Below are positions 45,939 to 60,700 of a DNA stretch of 64,000 nucleotides, one piece after another. Under the pieces are notes generated by a model. It saw only the letters and a program-made list of their open reading frames with translations. It searched no databases and was not told where the DNA came from. A program made the position numbers and the translations under genes. Location: NCBI RefSeq assembly GCF_047663525.1, contig NC_092590.1, positions 19,280,001 through 19,344,000 of the forward strand. Reading direction: 5' to 3'. The stretch comes from Anas platyrhynchos (Eukaryota > Chordata > Aves > Anseriformes > Anatidae). Position 1 is the first letter of the stretch. Each line of letters starts with the position of its first letter.

Positions 45939-46260
45939 CGCTCTGCTCGGCGGGGAGACCAAGGGGCGCGGGCAGCGGGCTCAGCGCGGCGCTTAGGGGC
46001 ACGGCCAGCTGCCGGCGGCCCCGAGCCCCGGCTTCACCCCCGCTCCCCTCAGGCTCCCCTCAGCCCCCCTCAGCGGGGAGCCGCCATTTTGTCCCCCCGC
46101 CCAACCGCCGCCCCGCGCGCTCCCTCACCCGCCCGCCGCGGCGCGAGGCGCAGGCCGCTCGCCGCCTATTGGGCATCGCCGCCCTCCCGGCGGCCCCCGC
46201 GACAACCCCACCCCGGAAGCGGGGCGGCCGGTCGTTGCTATGGCGACGCGCGCGCGGTGG
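45939..46260 (-). promoter_or_regulatory. CpG-island promoter of GTF2E2
   Basis: The region upstream of the minus-strand start codon is very GC- and CpG-rich and lacks a TATA box. Visible motif matches are CCGCCATTTT (46081-46090; YY1 type, AAAATGGCGG on the gene strand), ATTGG (46168-46172; CCAAT on the minus strand), CCGGAAGC (46213-46220; ETS type) and GTTGCTATGGCGAC (46234-46247; RFX X-box type). These are sequence matches only. Confidence 0.75.
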
Positions 46261-46324
46261 CCGCCATTACCGAGCCCCCTCCCCCCCTTTTTTGTTTTTA
46301 AACTTCGTATCCCACACGTGATTT

Positions 46325-46330
46325 TTATTT
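46325..46330 (-). terminator. Candidate WRN polyadenylation signal
   Basis: TTTATT on the plus strand is AATAAA on the minus strand, about 165 bases after the WRN stop codon and in an AT-rich patch. It lies less than 100 bases from the edge of the GTF2E2 CpG island, so WRN transcripts must terminate at or inside the next promoter. Confidence 0.6.
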
Positions 46331-46492
46331 TTAATCAGATTTTTTTTTTAATAAAGGACTTTCACACAGTGAAAAAAAGGCATAGATCCAAGTGCTACAT
46401 ATAAAGTATTGCTCCGTATAAAGTCATTTCTGTCACAGTGCATCTACCCTTCGTACACGTACACCTGTTACAGAAAATAAAAAATAAAAGCT

Positions 46493-49400
46493 TCAGTTAA
46501 AGATTCCTTTTCTTGTGTCCGCTTTGGGTTTCTTGATCTGGGGCACAGGCACAACAGGGGCTGTTGGGGCTTCAAACCATGCAGGCACCTTCCTCTTACA
46601 AGGGGGCTGTGAACCCTGCAAAAAGGAAAAGGTGATACAAAAAATTAAAAAGCTTTTATTTTTTTTACATGTCATTCTAACTTACAGTTCTGCACCCCAA
46701 ACCATGCTATTCAAGAGGTATTAACACCTAACACTGCCCCAGGACAGCTTATGTCTGTAGCCCTGATGTCCAGAACCTTTTTCAAGTCATAAATCACGTC
46801 GTGCCATGGAAATGTTAGGCAGGCCCAAGAAAACCACTAGACCTGCACCAAAGCATGCTGGCACAGCTTTAGAATTTTTATCCTGATCCTCAAGAATTGC
46901 CTTTAAACAAAAATCTGTCAAACACACCCAAGACGACAAACCTGGGCGCCCCAAATTGGTAATGGAGCAGCAGTATCAGCTACCTCCCCTAATGACTGCT
47001 TGAGAAAAAGGGGCTGAAAGCCACCAGTGGCACTGTGGGCACCTGCCACCAGCTGTGCAAGGTTCCTTTTCCTCCACAAGAAAGTCATCAGCTTTGCAGA
47101 ACTCATGGAGGACAGTGTGAACACGCTGCACTTAGTGACTGCTGGAGGCATCTTGCAGTGATGGGAAAGATGCCACAGCAACATAAAGCATGAATTCCAG
47201 TAATAGCTCTCAGCCAAGAGATAAATGTGTTTCTGCTCACCCTTCATTTTTTAAATAATGGAAGGACCAAACTGTTGAGATGTTCATCTCAAGACTGCAG
47301 CTGAGCTGCCCTCGGGAAATGCACCAGGAGGACTGATGTACAGCCAGAAGACAGGCTGCTGCAGAGCCTAGAACAAGAGGTGCATGCACAACACCAGAGC
47401 TCTCAGCACATGCTCAGGTGAAGAATGAAGGGTACACACACCATTACACTGTTCCTGGTTGAGAACAAAGGCAATTTACTCAGAATTGATGTTCCTGAAG
47501 CTCTCTGAAGCCATGATCAGGAAACAGAAATAATGTTCTAATATGTTTAGTGCTTCAGATAAGATGCTGCTGTGCTGTTACAGATTATAACTACCTAACA
47601 ATTTAGCTCATAGATGGAGATAAACGACCAGACCACAAACAATGGATTTGTCTGCATCAGGTTTTGTGTTCACATGCAATTCCTAGCCTCAAACCAGAAA
47701 CTGAGGCAAATTGTACAGCAAGTGGTGCTGCTCAGAGCCATGTGACCTTCCTTTAGAGAAACACCAGCTGTATGCTCATACAGCTTGTTCATATGAACAT
47801 CAACACAGAAATCCTCAGTGTGACCAGAAACCAATCTCACGCAACCTAGTAGAAGAAAGGGAGCCAGATGTCCTCCTAAGGTATTGGGAGCATCTGCCAC
47901 TAGGGGGCTGGCAAGATCTTCTAGGGAAAAAAATTCCTGAAGCAGGCTGCTGCTGTAGAAGTGCATAGGCACATCGGATTCAGGCACATCAAGGACAACA
48001 CAAGGGGCATCCACGTCAAGCATATTAGCAGAAAAAAGTTTGCAGTTCTAGGCACAGGAAAGAACCCAAACAGAAGCCAGGATTTTGGTTTAAGATAATC
48101 AACAAAATTACCAAATCTGGACTTTGTTTCTGGCACAAAGCAACCTCACCTTTGGCTGAGAGTCAGAAAACAGTTCCTCCTCCTCAGGATTGAGGGCTGG
48201 CTGGTTCCAAGAGGCCAATGCGATGGGCTTCGTGTGGCCTGCTGCACCCCTGTCACCTGGCTGGGTGTCATCTGTGCTCTGTGCCTTTGCATATGACAGG
48301 AATGAAGCAGGCTGTTACATGCATTAAAGCAATAACTACATTCAGTAGAAAGGCTGAGTCTTTTTTTTTTTTTTTTTTAAAGGGGGAAATTAGTTAGCCT
48401 GTAATTATAAACAGGAGTTCAACACCTCTGTTGAATGAGATCTGTAACTATTTCTTATCCATTTAACCAAAATAAAACTTGAAAAAGTGAAATGCATTAA
48501 TTTCAATTATAGGAACTGCAAGTTTTACTTAGGTGTTTTTTTTTTTTTTTTTTTTTCCCCTGTTGTGGTTTGACCAGGACATTTGTAGTGGAAAAGAATT
48601 CTTCCTCTGTTCCAGTGGCTCCAAGGACTTGAAATACTTGCTTCCATTTCAAGTACTGTATTTTCAGATATGTTTTCAAGCAAAGGTGATAGGTGAAAAT
48701 GGGGTTGAAGGCACAGAGGTATTAACTCCTGATTTCTCTGTAATACCTATTGGTCACTGGTTGAAAAAGCTAAAGCTTAGATTTTTGCATCAAGTGTACA
48801 TCTCAGTCTCCCATTAGCAGTTTTAAAAGCTGTTTGCTACAGTTATTGGAACAAGGATATTGTCTGAACACAGATATCTTCTGTAAGAGAAGGGAATGAA
48901 GTCTATTTTGATTAGCATTTAGATTTGCAGTCTACTCATTGGTACATTAATTTGATCTCTAATAGCATGTCATTCCTGTTATTAGCTCCAACAGCAACAG
49001 AAAATGAAGTATAGTTACAGCTAATGCAAATGGACTGCCAGATCAATTTCAGGGGAAAAAAAGGCTCAGACACTAATATTTTAGGAACAAAATAGTGCTC
49101 ACGAAGGCAAGAAGCAATCAATTCAGCAAAATGGCAAGGCTCCAAAAATTATTTGAGCCCAAGTTAAAGAAGGCATCCCAAAACCCTGTAAGGAACAGAC
49201 GTGAAATCCTAGTACAGGCAGCAAGAGGATTTACAGTTAGGAATTTCCTTCTACTGTTCCCACCTTGAGCTACTCAGTGGAGGGCAGCTTTTTGTACAAG
49301 ATGCTGAGCTGGACTTTCAGAGACTTGTGGGGATGCTGAGAGGCCACCCTAGGGCTTAGAAGGCTTGTCTAGCCTTCCTCAAACTGCAGTAGAGAGCTCT

Positions 49401-52400
49401 GTATTTCCTTCTCCTAAAGAAAACTCCTCCCAAAGACTCAGACACTGGGCACAACACTTTTTATGTTATCACAGCTACACAGAGGCGCCCATGAAGGGCT
49501 GTCAAACAACTCTGGCAGGTGTTGCCCTTAGCTTTTTCCTGTTTCAGCTCCCCTGGTATCTTTGAGCTTTCTAGACAAACAATCACTCTTCCCACATCAC
49601 ATCAATCATTGGGTCATTTAAGCAAGGTGAGAGCAGAACGTAGACTCTGTCTCTAAAGGGTCAAGATTACCAAAGCCTCTCATACCAGGTAGAAATATGA
49701 ATTCAGTTTTCTTCCACTGTCCCAGCTACTGAGAAATCCTTTGTTTATATAGGGAACGTTTTGTATCTACTTTCTGAAGGGCTGAACAACAGCAGAAAGT
49801 GTTCATCCTTATTCTGAGGCCATTATTAAGCTGCACTTGTGGCAGTCTACAGCAGTGGGACCACTGGGTATCTGATCTTTCCCAGGTTGCGCATCCAGTA
49901 CCTACTAGAGCAGATGTGAGCTAAGAGTACCACACAGGAAGAGATCAACTGAAGTGACATTGAGCAGACCACAGCTGGGATGCACAGAGACAGCCCTCTT
50001 CCTAGGCCAACACTTTGCAGGAGGAACTTTCTGGTCCTGTCTCAGAAGGGAGCAAGACTCTTATCCAGAGCTCAGGAAAAGGTGAATTGGGAAGATGCAA
50101 ATGCCAAACACTACTGCAAACAGCAACAAACAGCTTTTGGCCTGCTCCTACAAAGGAAAAAGTTTTTTTTTGTTTTGTTTGTTTTTTTTAAACAAAACTG
50201 TTTTTGTAGCTTCTTTTACTAACCTTTTTTTCACTCCACAAAGCATCTTCCTTGCTTGCTTGATCTGCTCCTCTTTTTTCCTGCTGCCCATCCGACCATA
50301 CCAACACCCTTTTGGCACCTGAACCACGCTGAGCCTTATTTCCATTCTCTTTCTCCAATAATGCAATAGCCATCTGGATGAGATACAGTTCAATATTTGC
50401 AGGAACAAGCGTTCTAATTGCTTGAATTTTGGTGGTGTCTTGGAAAAAATATAAATATAATTTATTTATTAAAAAAAATTGTCCTTTCTCTCATTCATAG
50501 TTTTATGTTGTAAAGCATCAGTTTTCCCTCATTAAAGCACAAACAGATGAAGGCATGGAAAGCCTTAGAAGAAGTGAAACTTAATCCATAGGTTTGTATC
50601 ATAAGAAACCAGAATGAGGGGGAGATTTATCCCACGACCTCACATTTGCACAAACTTACCACCCTCAAGTTTAGTCTAAAATGTTATAATCAGCCTGCTT
50701 CTAACCTGCATCTCCTATCAACTATTTTCTCTTGAGAGGAAGGCTGTTTTAACTCAGGCTGAATAGCCTCCCATCTTCTGTTATGCTGGAATGGACAACT
50801 TGCAGAGCTAAACTTGCAGAGTTAAACTTGCAGGTTTAACGAAGTAAGCAGAGAATCTGGCTGGGCCTGTAACTGCTGCTGAAAGGATACGATCACCCAC
50901 AATAGGACAGGAGTCACGAAGCTAGAAAGTCAGAAAGTTCAGCCAGCTTAACAAGTTCAGCTCTGAGGGCAAGGCTGAACTTTAAGTCCCCCATGAGCAG
51001 AGCCACAAGTACATGGCTGTCTTGAGCCCCTGAATTAGCCAACAGCACCAGCCCACAGCACCGTGATTTTCCAGACTTATCCTCGTAAATAAGCATCATC
51101 TTGGAGACTTTTCCCCAAGGAAATTCTACTACTCTTATTCAGCATATTGTTCACAGATGCCATTGCACATGGGAAGACGCCACCAGGCTGATTTCTTTCA
51201 GCTTGCCTGACTTCCACTTGAGTAAGTACACATTTAAGAGCAGTGCCTGGGTCTTTTCCAGAGCAATACAAATCCTTCCACTATGCTGTGGAGTGATACC
51301 CTCTTCTGATATTTAATGAGGCCTGACTGCCCTATTTTGAAACACAACCTTGGAAGGAAAGCAACAACTGTCATTGCCATGCTCTGCTTTGTCATGGGTC
51401 TTCCAAAAAAGTGATAGATGCTAGTGAAAGGAGTACCAGAGTTGTGATATTTTGCAATCTCTTCATTAGTACACCACTGCCATGAGAAGCTTCAGATGAG
51501 GGCTGTAATGCTCACCTGAGTCAATAGGAGGATTATGGATAACATCAGAAATGATCTTTTTAACTTCAGGAGTCAAACCTGCTCGCTCCAGGTTGACAGG
51601 ATAGCCAGCTTTCATTGCCTGGAGCAGGTGAGTGCCAATCTCAGAAAGAGGAAGAGATCTGGTCTCACTTATAGTCCTCTGGGGAAACAAAGGCAGAAGG
51701 AATTAAGGTGGCAGAAGCATTCTGAAATACAACTGAAAGCTCAAAGCCTGGCAATGTCCCATGTCCAAAAAGCAACAGGGGAAACTGTCATAGCTGTGCA
51801 ACAACCCCTCACCCCACAAGCACTTTATCACTTCTAATGCTTCCCTAATTTCTTTTCCATCTGTAAAAAGCATTTTTATCTCAAGGCTGCTACTTCTTAG
51901 CTTGAGTGCAATGTCTTACCTTGTATGTCAGATGAGGAGAGGCCCTAGTCAGCGAGGGTGCTGTGTGGCCACCTTGAAGGCTCACTGCAGCCTGCTTTAT
52001 AGCTCGTGTTCCTGTGTCACGACTCACTACCACCCTCTTCCCACCCTGTGGCAGCTGAATCCTAGAAAGTTCTACTACAAGGGAAGTGGAGGCTTTTGCC
52101 TCATAGTTAAGCATCAACCCAGCTCCAACTTCATGAGGTGGTACTCTGATAAAGCTTCACACATCTCCTGTTCAGTAGCTAGGATGCACTTGACCTCCCA
52201 GTAATCCATATGATTTACAACATCAGAGCAGAACATGTTTAACAGCACCAAGATAAATTCCCTCTTGTTTTTCAAATATGTTAAATGAATTCTCTTAGGA
52301 GACTTGCAAAGAGAAACATCTCACATTTACACCACCTAAACTTGCACTTTTCAAGGAGAGAATTGAAACTGGTTACTTGTCTTCCTTGAAAGAACAGGTT

Positions 52401-54755
52401 TCATGCATCTACTGATTTCTCCCCTCAGACAATACAGACACTGCGTATACAATCATGAGGATTGGTGGATAAGGAGCATCAAGTTACCCATTAAGAATTA
52501 TACAACTGCTTCTTGTTAATTAGTCCTTAGACACACTTCAAGCTGGTGACTACCCTTTCCAGCAGGCTACCTGATCAGGAAGTTCTTTTTTTTCTTCTCA
52601 CAGTATTAAGGGCAAAGATACAGAACTAGGTGGAACTAAAACCTAGCAGAGGATTTAAGAGAAAACATTTGCAAAATCCTTACCACAACAAAATATCCCC
52701 ACCATTAGTTCTCAAAAAGGAAGAGACCTCCACAGGGAGAAACTTACCACGGAGAGATTTTTGTCTTGGAACAAGACATATGTGACATGTTCTGAGGGAG
52801 AAAGGGCTCTAGCATGCTTCCGGTGAGATGCCTCTTTCTGATCTGTAGGGAACGCGTCCGTCTGAGTAAGATAAAGAGGAGTAAAAGGATTATAACTCAG
52901 TAACAACCAATGAATCACCCTGCCATTTTCTGAAGAATAACTCTGTTATTTCTTCAGAATTTCATCTCTGAGCAGGTTGGTTTTGACCCCAATTCCATGT
53001 TCCACAAAAAGAAAGCAGAGAGGGAATCAGGATGGACACCCACATACTCCATCTTAATAAAAAGCATGGAACTGGTCAAGAGTCTTGCAAAAAAGCCCCC
53101 AAAAAGTGTCCAGATCAACACAAAACTTCTTAGTTCTTATGACATATGTAAAACTATTCCATCAGAACAAACTACAGTATTCTGTCTGCTGTTTTGTATA
53201 GGAAGTTTCTCCATTTATTTTAAATTTTTGCTTATCACAGATTTAATGAAAAACAGGGATGCTTGCAGTCCCCATACCCAATAGTTTGATGTTGAGGAAG
53301 AAGCTTTCTAGACATCTAAATCCCCGTAGTTTGACAGGGAAATTCAACCCCCCCCAAAGATAAACAGCTGCACAGCTCCTCCAGTCCTGTGCTCCACAGC
53401 CCCACCCTAGCGGAGTCTCTTGCCATTCCAAGGGCAAGAGCGATGAGGAGCCACTTTACAGAAAATCTCAGACAGAAGTAAAACCAACTACGAAAACAGA
53501 GCAGAGTATTCACGAAAGCCAGAAAGCTTCTTATCTCTGTCAGTCTCCTAAGGAGAAATTTACAGAAGCAAACTTGAGTCCTGCTCTCAGAGTCTACTGA
53601 AGCAATAAACTGGTGAGAGAACATTTCCTAAACCTTTGGACTCCAGCCCAAAAATCACTAAACTAGCTGCAAGCTCTCAGTAATACGGCATTGGTTGGAT
53701 ATTCTGCCCTGCTAAGTGGGTGGTCTTTACAAGTACACCCTGGACTTTCAAGATGACTACACTTATAACATCATCCAGATCCTCACGTTATCACCACGTA
53801 GCACGTTCAGATGTAGAAAGCCTATTTGTAAACAAGGCTAACAGTTTGGCTGCTCTGTTTGGATGGGAAAGCTGTGACAAGGACAAACCCTGAAGGAGAA
53901 ATCCGACAGCTGCAGACCAAATTGTCTTTTAGTGCTCTTGCATGGTAGGAGACACTTTAGTAAATCATACCTGCAAACCATTCGCTTGGCAGAAGTCCTT
54001 AATTTCAGCCAGGAGAGGGACCAACATGGTTGATTTTGCTTCAGATACACCTTCAATCCTCTTCACATTCTCAACAGTTGTAGGCCTGGTTCAGGATGAA
54101 TAATAAAAGCCATGGAACCATCCTATGTTGATGCTTTGAAACATCAAGTGCCTGAATGATATGTGCTAGAGCTGCAGATCTAGTAATAACTACTTAAAAA
54201 TATTTTTACTGCACTATCATCTCTGGAACTAATTCATTTCACTGTTTGCACTTCTGTATCTTGAAGCTTGACCACAGCAAAAATTTCAGGTTTGCTGCCT
54301 AATACCTCAGAGGACGTTAGCTACATCTGTTATTTATTTGCTTTTACCTCCTAAAAATATATAAGCCTAGAGATGCGTGGAAGAACATATCCCTTCCAAA
54401 CAGTTTACCTAATGCTTTTTATCAGCTGGGGAGGGCTCTTCAGATGCATTAAACACCGAGCTGCCCCACAATACCCTCTCTTGCAATGAAGAAAGTGTTT
54501 TTCTTTCTTTTCCTTTCAGTAGTCAAGAGCAACACAAAATTTTGGTTCTTCTTTTCTGCTACAGAGCTACCTGTGCAAGGTAAGGGACAGCTCCTGACCT
54601 GAATGCTCTTGTAACCCTTACCAGGTATGAACATAGCAGAATGATTAAAACACACTGGAGAGCAGTTGGACAAGTAACAATCAGACAACATGCACCTTTC
54701 CCTCCACGACCGTCAAGCTGACAGAAGGCTTAGTTACAGAGACATATGCAAAGTT

Positions 54756-54786
<31 letters not shown>

Positions 54787-57700
54787 AGAACTATCATGAA
54801 GAGAAGAGTTTAACATTAATGGCTATTTAACTTACACCAGTAAGTGTTTTACAAGGGTATTATGATAAAGTCCTCGGGAAAAATGCTGCTCCTTTACCAA
54901 TGAGGCAAACTCCCAAAAGCAGAAAGAGAAATTGTGATTTGGCTTGCAATTGTTTTTTGAGTTTATCTAAACGGCATGCATGCTGGCTTTACCTTATTCG
55001 GGCCATCTCCACCAGGATCTTGTTGGTTGCCAAGACAGCTGGAGGAACTGCCTTCTCATTAGCCACCTTCTGTCTAGCAGTCAACAGCTTGCCATACAGA
55101 GCAGTCTATGAAGAAGAGAGACAAATTCTCAGAAAGAAGCTTGTGATCAGGCACGTAGGAATAGTTCAAATATGAGAGGTAAAATTAAAGCTTCCCTCAT
55201 CTTTCCACTAATACACAAGAAGCCTACAATCCCTTAACAACCTTCATACTGAAAATTCTCTTTCAGGGCTCCTTTTCAAGACATTTTTGTACTATTACAA
55301 GCTGCCCAAGCGAGTTTCTTCAATACAGTGGGACTGTGCTCTTCAGGCTGATTGCAATTCACAGATATCCTCTCTTCCAAAGACTCACCTGTAGTTCTTT
55401 TTCTGGAGATGAAACAGGTTCTCGGGACTTCAAAGGAGATCTCACAGGTGAGTGTTCTGGGAAACTAAAAGAAAGATAACGAAGTGAGAAGTCAGACCTT
55501 GTGTTCTATTAATTTATTCATGAACTTTGCATGTTGGGCTGTAAGAGAGCAGCAGCCTGACTTTTTTTGGCCTGCTCTTTGACAGCACAGTCAGACTGTG
55601 GCCCAGCTCCTCAAGCTACCAGGTGCACTGATAAAGGACTTGAACTAATTTGGGCAGAATTAGCAGTACCCCAAGGCCAAATTTAACGTAATTCCTCAGC
55701 GGCTAGTCCTATAACTTAAAAATAATCTTTTGCTGCACAAAAATCAAACAGTAAGCAAGCCACCTATGTCCCTAACTGCACCTGGGTTTCTGTATTATTA
55801 GCAAAAGTGTATTCTTACAGTCCATTCATAACATTGTTCTGACCACATCCCACCAAAATCACTTGAATTTCTACCCATGCCCAGTAATATTGATCTTTGC
55901 TAGAAAGAGCTAATAACTTTAAAAGCATCAGTGACAAGCTCACAGCTGCCATACTGTAAGCAAAATAAGCTACTGTTACTACTAGGTATGTCTGTAGAGA
56001 GCAGCATCACAGCTAGCAGACTCATGTGTTTGGGGAATACTACCTCCAATTAGACTGCCATCATTGCAGTGCAGTATCTGCAAATAGAAGAACTAGAACA
56101 AGAGTGTCTTTTCCTTGCTTTGCTAAGCAAAGTGCAAAATAACCTGTTTTAGTTTGTAGCTGTCCCTAGAAAATTTTTCTCCATGTGGCTACAGTGACAG
56201 TTTCTCAGCTTAAATGACATCTGGTTCTCCCATTTTCTGCCAGCATCAGGCTGCTTGTCTGAAAGAATGGAACTGCTCCAAAATGCAAGGTCAGCGTGAT
56301 CTGAAGCGCTACACAATCCTCAAGAACAAATTACTTTGCCCTTTGCAAAAGCTTGTTTTATTCTTTAACCTCACAAAGCCTCAACTTGATCTCAGAAGAG
56401 AATAAAAGGGCAGAAACCTAAACCTATATGCTTGCTCACAATGACTGCACAGGGAACATGTTCCGTTCTGCCAGTCTTAAGACAGTGTCACAACTTATCA
56501 TGTTTTAGCTTAATTACATTTAATTGAAAGCAATTATTCTCAGTTTGTCTAAATCACAATTTAAAATCAATTACAGTTTCAACCACCACATAGAAAATAC
56601 TGACTGAAAATAAATGGCCACAGTAATATAAAGCTGCAATCACTCCATTTTAATTAACATTTTTCTATTTTTCTTGCTATTGAATTTGAAGTAAAACCAG
56701 TTAAAGTTTACATTTCACAGTTAATAAAACTTGCTTTGCCTATGACACACTAGAAGTATTTAAGCTTAACACATCTTGACAAATTCTGCAAAGCTTGTTA
56801 AATGTTGCAGCTCAATGTTTTGAAACAATGACATTTTTAAAGTCTTGTTTGTTTGTTTTTAAATACTAGTTACTTGCAGTCAAAACATTTTGATGGTCAC
56901 TTCAAAGCAGTGTACTGGTTTTAAGGATTGTATCACCAATGATACTTCTATTATGTAGTCAGAACTTCGTAATTCTGTTTTAGTTTAGAATAGTGTACCT
57001 GTTAAGCACAGTATTCCTTCTTGGGGATATTCCATCTTTTTTCTCATATGAAAACATTTCATACAAAGACATCTATAAAACACAGAAGAAGACAGACAAA
57101 TGCTAATTTAACAGTATTTTAAATGAAGTTGCTGTAAGCAGCAAAATGTACATTTGCAATGCCATGACACACTTGCAAGGTTTTTAATACGAACAAGGAT
57201 GGGTAAAAACACAAGAGGAGTTGTAACCATACTGACCTGCTTGCCTGGTGACTGCTTTGTTCTTTTTGTGCTTTGGGAGCCCTGCGCCGATGCCACAGGT
57301 GAAGATTTACTGTTGTAATAAAAAAATAATCCTATCTTACTCAAATCAGACTGAATTGTTTGCATGCTGCCATTTGAAAAAAAGTTATTATTTTGCTACG
57401 CAAACTGAATGGAACTTTGTACAGGTAAATTTTTGTTAAATCACATTTCCTTATCATTATTAAAGTTATTAGAAACACCATTTCCAGGGAAACACCAAGG
57501 ACCTCAAAGCCCACGCAAAATACTAAAACTTTAACGTGGAACAAGAATCTTGTCTTACAAAAGAGACAAGGATTTCTGATGGCAGAAATCAAAGTTCTGT
57601 GACAATGCTGTCTTGATAGAAAGATTCAATTTTAAAAATCCCATTTCTGGAGAAAACATACAAGTATCAACTTTCTGGTTTGCACTAAGCATATACTTTT

Positions 57701-60700
57701 AGCCACTTTTTACTGTTTATGAACAAACAAGTGCTTTTATTCTTCTAAAAGACCTGCAGACTAGCTAAAAAGTCACAATAGAAAATTAGAGAAGGCAAAA
57801 GAAAACTGGCACTTTGACAACGTGTCGCTTAAAAGTAAATCAATCAGGTAATTACAATCTAGACATCTGAAGACGTGTCCAAAGGCCAACACTGAAGAGC
57901 TTCATTCTAACAGTATTTGTTGTCACAGCAAAGCCTCCACTGCCTTCAGTTCTTTACCTTGCACTTCAAAGAGAGTTGGCCTAAATTCATATTTAAGAAG
58001 ACCAACAAAATGAGTTATACTTCACAGTGAAGCGGAAGATCACAAGCAAAACTTCACATGCCATTTTCATGAAGCCATACGCTCCGATGGCAAATCGGCT
58101 GACCACCACTGACAACACACAGCGCTTTTGCAGTTATACTCACCAAGACTTTTGAAAGTTAAAATTTCAGAAAATACACAAGGTCAGACAAACCATTACA
58201 CATTTATGTTGAAGCAATTCTTGTTACAACACAGGCATGTAGTGCCTAGGCTGAGAATGTGAAGCAGAAAAGCTAACTTTTATGAAAATGTAGGTCAAGT
58301 GCAAAACAGAGAAAAAACTCTCAGCTGCTCTAGTTAAAGACTCATGGTATAACTCATCAGCATTAAAAAGAAGGTAAATCTTGGCAGATTTTCCTCTGAT
58401 GTTTCTTACCTTCACCTGATTTACTGACTTTAAAATATTATGTTACTGCATACGGGAAAAGGTTTGGCTGCAAAGTCTAATGCAGCAATTTCCTGTCAAA
58501 CCTGCCATCTTGAGAAGCAGGCTTCAGAGACCGATCTGATGTTAAAATAATGTAAGGTGCTCAAGAGGACATGCATACTGTAAGTACCTTCTGGGAGTTC
58601 TTTGTAGGTTTAAGTCTTCATTGGACTGTAACAGAAGACTTGGATTTGACGTAGATCCAGATTTCAAAAGCCAATTTCTTCCCTGTAAGAAAAGAAAAAA
58701 CAAACAAACAAAAAACAACATATGGCTTAGCTATAGATTACTCAGAAGTCTTTGATGGGTAGCCTCACACCAAGAAGTACCTTCTGGGTAAGCCCACACG
58801 TGGTCATATACTTGTTCTGCCCAGAGACTTCTTTGAGGAATCCTTCCATTATCAACTGTTGGCAGAGTGACTTCCACCAGCTTTCTGTCCAGTCCTTCCC
58901 ACTACCGTACAGAGGATGCTTTCGGTACCTCTCTGGCAGACGCTGCGAACTCTGAAATTGAGAGAACTGGTCAGGCTTCTCCAGCCTTTGTGAAAGGAAG
59001 TTTCCAATATACCCAGTGAGATATATCCTGAGATATGACGGTGTCTCCAAGAACATACCTTCACAGAAGAACTTCCCTGTGAAGTCACAAGCCAAAAACA
59101 TTTATTCAAGTTTATATAACACCCCCCACAGTAACCACATTTACAACAGCTCCTGTTGCCTTGTCCACGTTGCTTGAAGAGCGTTCTCACCTTTGCTAAC
59201 CTAACCCACTTCTGTGCTGTTAAAAAGATCACAACCAGTAAGCTCATTTTGAAGCAAACCCCCAGACAGAACTACACTGAGGTTATAACACTATTAAAAT
59301 ATCTCCACTTCTGCACATAGAGGAAGTTACAGGAACAACCCAGCCACTCAAGGCACTAAAGGAAAAAAAAAGAAAACACATTAGTGCAGTTTGTATTTAA
59401 CCTGTTCAGGGCAATCTCAGACCCATTTAATACATCACTAGGTTTGAATATCTAAGAATTGAGTTTGAGTAGAAGCCATTACCTGTATTTTTAATTTAAA
59501 AACTTAAAGAAAAAGCAAATAGGTCAACCAAAAAAAAAAAATAAAAGCCTGTTTAAATCCCAGGATGTGATGAGGGTGAAGAGCCTGCAACAAGCTGACT
59601 ACAGATACCTGCTCTATGGCTCCTCCTCTACTTCAGCTCCCTGTTGTAATGTTTTGGCCTTCAAAGATTTTTTTGTTTTGACAAAGTTGCCTATTTCCTC
59701 ATCCCTTACTAGTGGTCCACACTGGGGGGAAAAAAGCCAATGAGATCCTCTGTAATAGGTTCTCATCCCATAAAGACCCAAACAGACTGCAGAGGGCTTA
59801 AAGCCCCTTTCAGAGGAAGGGAAACTCTGACAGTCTGAAAAGCTGAGAACGTTTCTGAAAGAGGGAAGTAACAGAGGATCAAGTGATAGCAGGTCAAAGA
59901 GTCTCAGACAAAGAAGTTTTAATGTTTTGTTTTTTGCTAGAATAAGAAACAGGAGGTCATGCTCCAGACCCTGTATTTGCTGTTTTGCTGAGTGTCTCCT
60001 CCCCTAGGGAAGACTACATGGTCTACAGAACTACATTTTTTGGATTACACAAATATATTTACACTAAACATATGCTCTAGTGTATACAAAGACTCGAATA
60101 TTTGCATACATTATATAGTATGCTATTTCTAACATACATAAGATTTAAAAACGTATGCTATAAATAAGCGTATTGTGATATGCAAGATGACTACGTTATA
60201 ATCTCAGACAACAGGGGACAGTGGTGTGGAGGCTTGCCTTCTGCATTTACAGGACTCATTCATGTAGGCTTTCCAGATGCCTGTTGGCACTTCTTCTGGA
60301 ATCACCTTTGTGCTAGGTGCCATACAAACACAGGTCTCCTACCCTTAAGAGCCCGTTTTGCTTTACAAAGGAGAACAGAACAGGCTGATGCAGAGGAGCA
60401 GAGAAAGACAAATACAAGATGCAGGAAAGGCTGTGGTTAAAACAGGAAGGCCTGCTGAGCTTCCTAACATCTCCTGGGACCACAGGGAAGAGCACTCTAG
60501 AGAATTTCAGGCAGCCAGGGAGCTCCTGTCCAGCAAATGCAGGAGGGGAGCAGCAGGAAGAGGGGCTTGTGGCACCCCTTTGGCAGCAGGGCATGGGAAC
60601 CACGTGGAGGAGAGACTCACCTCACTGCTGCATGGGACCAGGGCACTAAGCCCTGACTGAACTCAAGGCAGTCACCTCCTCCAAAGGCAAAAAAAGCCAA

